A stretch of DNA of 64,000 nt from Flavobacterium sp. N1994 (lineage in GTDB: Bacteria; Bacteroidota; Bacteroidia; Flavobacteriales; Flavobacteriaceae). The stretch lies in NCBI RefSeq assembly GCF_025947145.1, contig NZ_CP109999.1, positions 1,984,001-2,048,000 of the forward strand, read 5' to 3'. How positions within the stretch are numbered: position 1 is the first letter of the stretch; each line of letters opens with the position of its first letter. Shown here in pieces: positions 63,215 to 64,000 of the stretch. The notes beneath the pieces are model-generated. The model saw only the letters and a list, made by a program, of their open reading frames with translations. It had not been told where the DNA came from and did not search any database. Made by a program: the position numbers and the translations under genes.

Positions 63215-64000
63215 TTATTTGTTTTTCAAAAAGTGCTTCAGTAAAAACGTTGTAGAAGAATCGTGTTGGTTTACTGAACCAGAATTTATTTCGTCTAAAA
63301 TAGAATTCGCTAATTGTTTTCCTAATTCAACGCCCCATTGATCATAACTGAAAATATTCCAGATGATTCCTTGTACAAATATTTTGTGTTCATATAACGC
63401 CACTAAAGAGCCTAAAGATTTTGGAGTGAGTTGCTCTATTAAAAACGTATTGGTTGGCTTATTGCCTGTAAAAACCTTAAACGGCAACAAGAAAGTTGCT
63501 TTCTCTTCAGTTACATTTTGTTTTTCAAACTCAGCTTTGACTTGTGCATCTGTTTTCCCGTTTAATAAGGCTTCTGTTTGGGCAAAAAAGTTAGACATTA
63601 ACTTGTCATGGTGATCTTGATTTCCGTAAAGTGGTTTTACAAAGCCTATAAAATCCGTTGGGATTAATTTAGTTCCTTGATGAATTAATTGAAAAAAGGC
63701 ATGTTGTGAATTGGTTCCTGGTTCACCCCAAATAATTGTTCCTGTTTGATAATTTACTGGTTTTCCGTCACGCCCAATACTTTTCCCATTGCTTTCCATT
63801 ATCCCTTGTTGCAGATAAGGTGCTAACTTTTGAAGATATTGAGTATAAGGAATTAATGCTTCGCTTTCGGCACCAAAAAAGTTGTTGTACCAAATACTAA
63901 GTAGTGCTAAAACAACTGGAATGTTTTTATCAAAATCAGCTGATTTGAAATGTTCATCCATTTCGTGAGCACCAAGTAGTAGTTCGTCAAAATTATCAAA
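63215..64000 (-). CDS. pgi: Glucose-6-phosphate isomerase, C-terminal part (cut by window edge)
   Basis: The frame stays open to the right edge ([18 protein letters not shown]), so the Met at 63961 is internal and the gene continues outside. The visible part, about 262 residues, has [20 protein letters not shown] (active-site Glu and His region), [21 protein letters not shown] and a C-terminal KILY-like VEL GKQLA stretch ([14 protein letters not shown]) holding the catalytic Lys. It interconverts glucose 6-phosphate and fructose 6-phosphate in glycolysis. Confidence 0.95.
   Translation of the reverse strand, partial: FDNFDELLLGAHEMDEHFKSADFDKNIPVVLALLSIWYNNFFGAESEALIPYTQYLQKLAPYLQQGIMESNGKSIGRDGKPVNYQTGTIIWGEPGTNSQHAFFQLIHQGTKLIPTDFIGFVKPLYGNQDHHDKLMSNFFAQTEALLNGKTDAQVKAEFEKQNVTEEKATFLLPFKVFTGNKPTNTFLIEQLTPKSLGSLVALYEHKIFVQGIIWNIFSYDQWGVELGKQLANSILDEINSGSVNQHDSSTTFLLKHFLKNK

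Overview
The window is chromosomal DNA from a member of the Flavobacteriaceae, most likely Flavobacterium or a close relative. It is AT-rich. Promoters follow the Bacteroidetes TTG-N17-20-TAnnTTTG form, with clear examples before acpP, sdhC, the DUF177-rpmF unit, an alpha/beta hydrolase and one small RNA. The gene set is typical of flavobacteria: an IPExxxVDY-family protein, sdhCAB with a cytochrome b558 subunit, a DUF177-rpmF-fabH-accB cluster, an AddAB-like pair, and a PID-CTERM-like small protein. Almost everything is intact and dense, so most of the window is core genome.

Layout. 1-11.8 kb is housekeeping: fatty acid synthesis (accB, fabH), rpmF and DUF177, pdxA, ribE, a CAU tRNA, methylmalonyl-CoA epimerase, rbfA, a LolC/E-type permease, dusB, lepA, pfkB and thiL. 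11.85-21.2 kb is an accessory signalling region. It holds two paralogous lipoprotein-TPR histidine kinases, two NarL-type response regulators, a secreted protein made of six 11-residue repeats lying between the kinases, three small secreted proteins of unknown function, a YegP-like protein, a LytTR regulator and a decayed fragment of a second LytTR gene. 21.4-36 kb holds glyS, comF, an Ig-like lipoprotein, a nitrilase/GH92/endonuclease-phosphatase run, sdhCAB, a lipoprotein and pepP. 36.1-39.4 kb is a second accessory island: a small HTH/coiled-coil protein, a ten-unit 21-bp tandem array, and a two-gene operon of an unknown protein plus an NYN/PIN-type nuclease. 39.4-49.5 kb has an alpha/beta hydrolase, AddB- and AddA-like genes, an OmpA/TSP3 porin-like protein, kbl and a GNAT enzyme. 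49.5-55 kb has sodA, an array of four tandem small RNA genes, purF, a PfkB-type kinase, rnhA and purN. 55-64 kb has acpP-fabF-rnc, the IPExxxVDY gene, pyk, a Bax-inhibitor-type protein, dinB, a CYTH protein, rlpA, a membrane protein and the 3' part of pgi.

The strongest candidates for undescribed biology are: (1) the four small RNA genes at a 189-190 bp period between sodA and purF, each with its own -7 element, 5' hairpin, conserved linker and terminator; (2) the repeat-peptide gene between two TPR sensor kinases, which could be a ligand precursor with its sensors; (3) the NYN-nuclease operon, divergent from a small DNA-binding protein and separated from it by a helically phased 21-bp array. 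All functional statements for these three are inference from sequence and layout.
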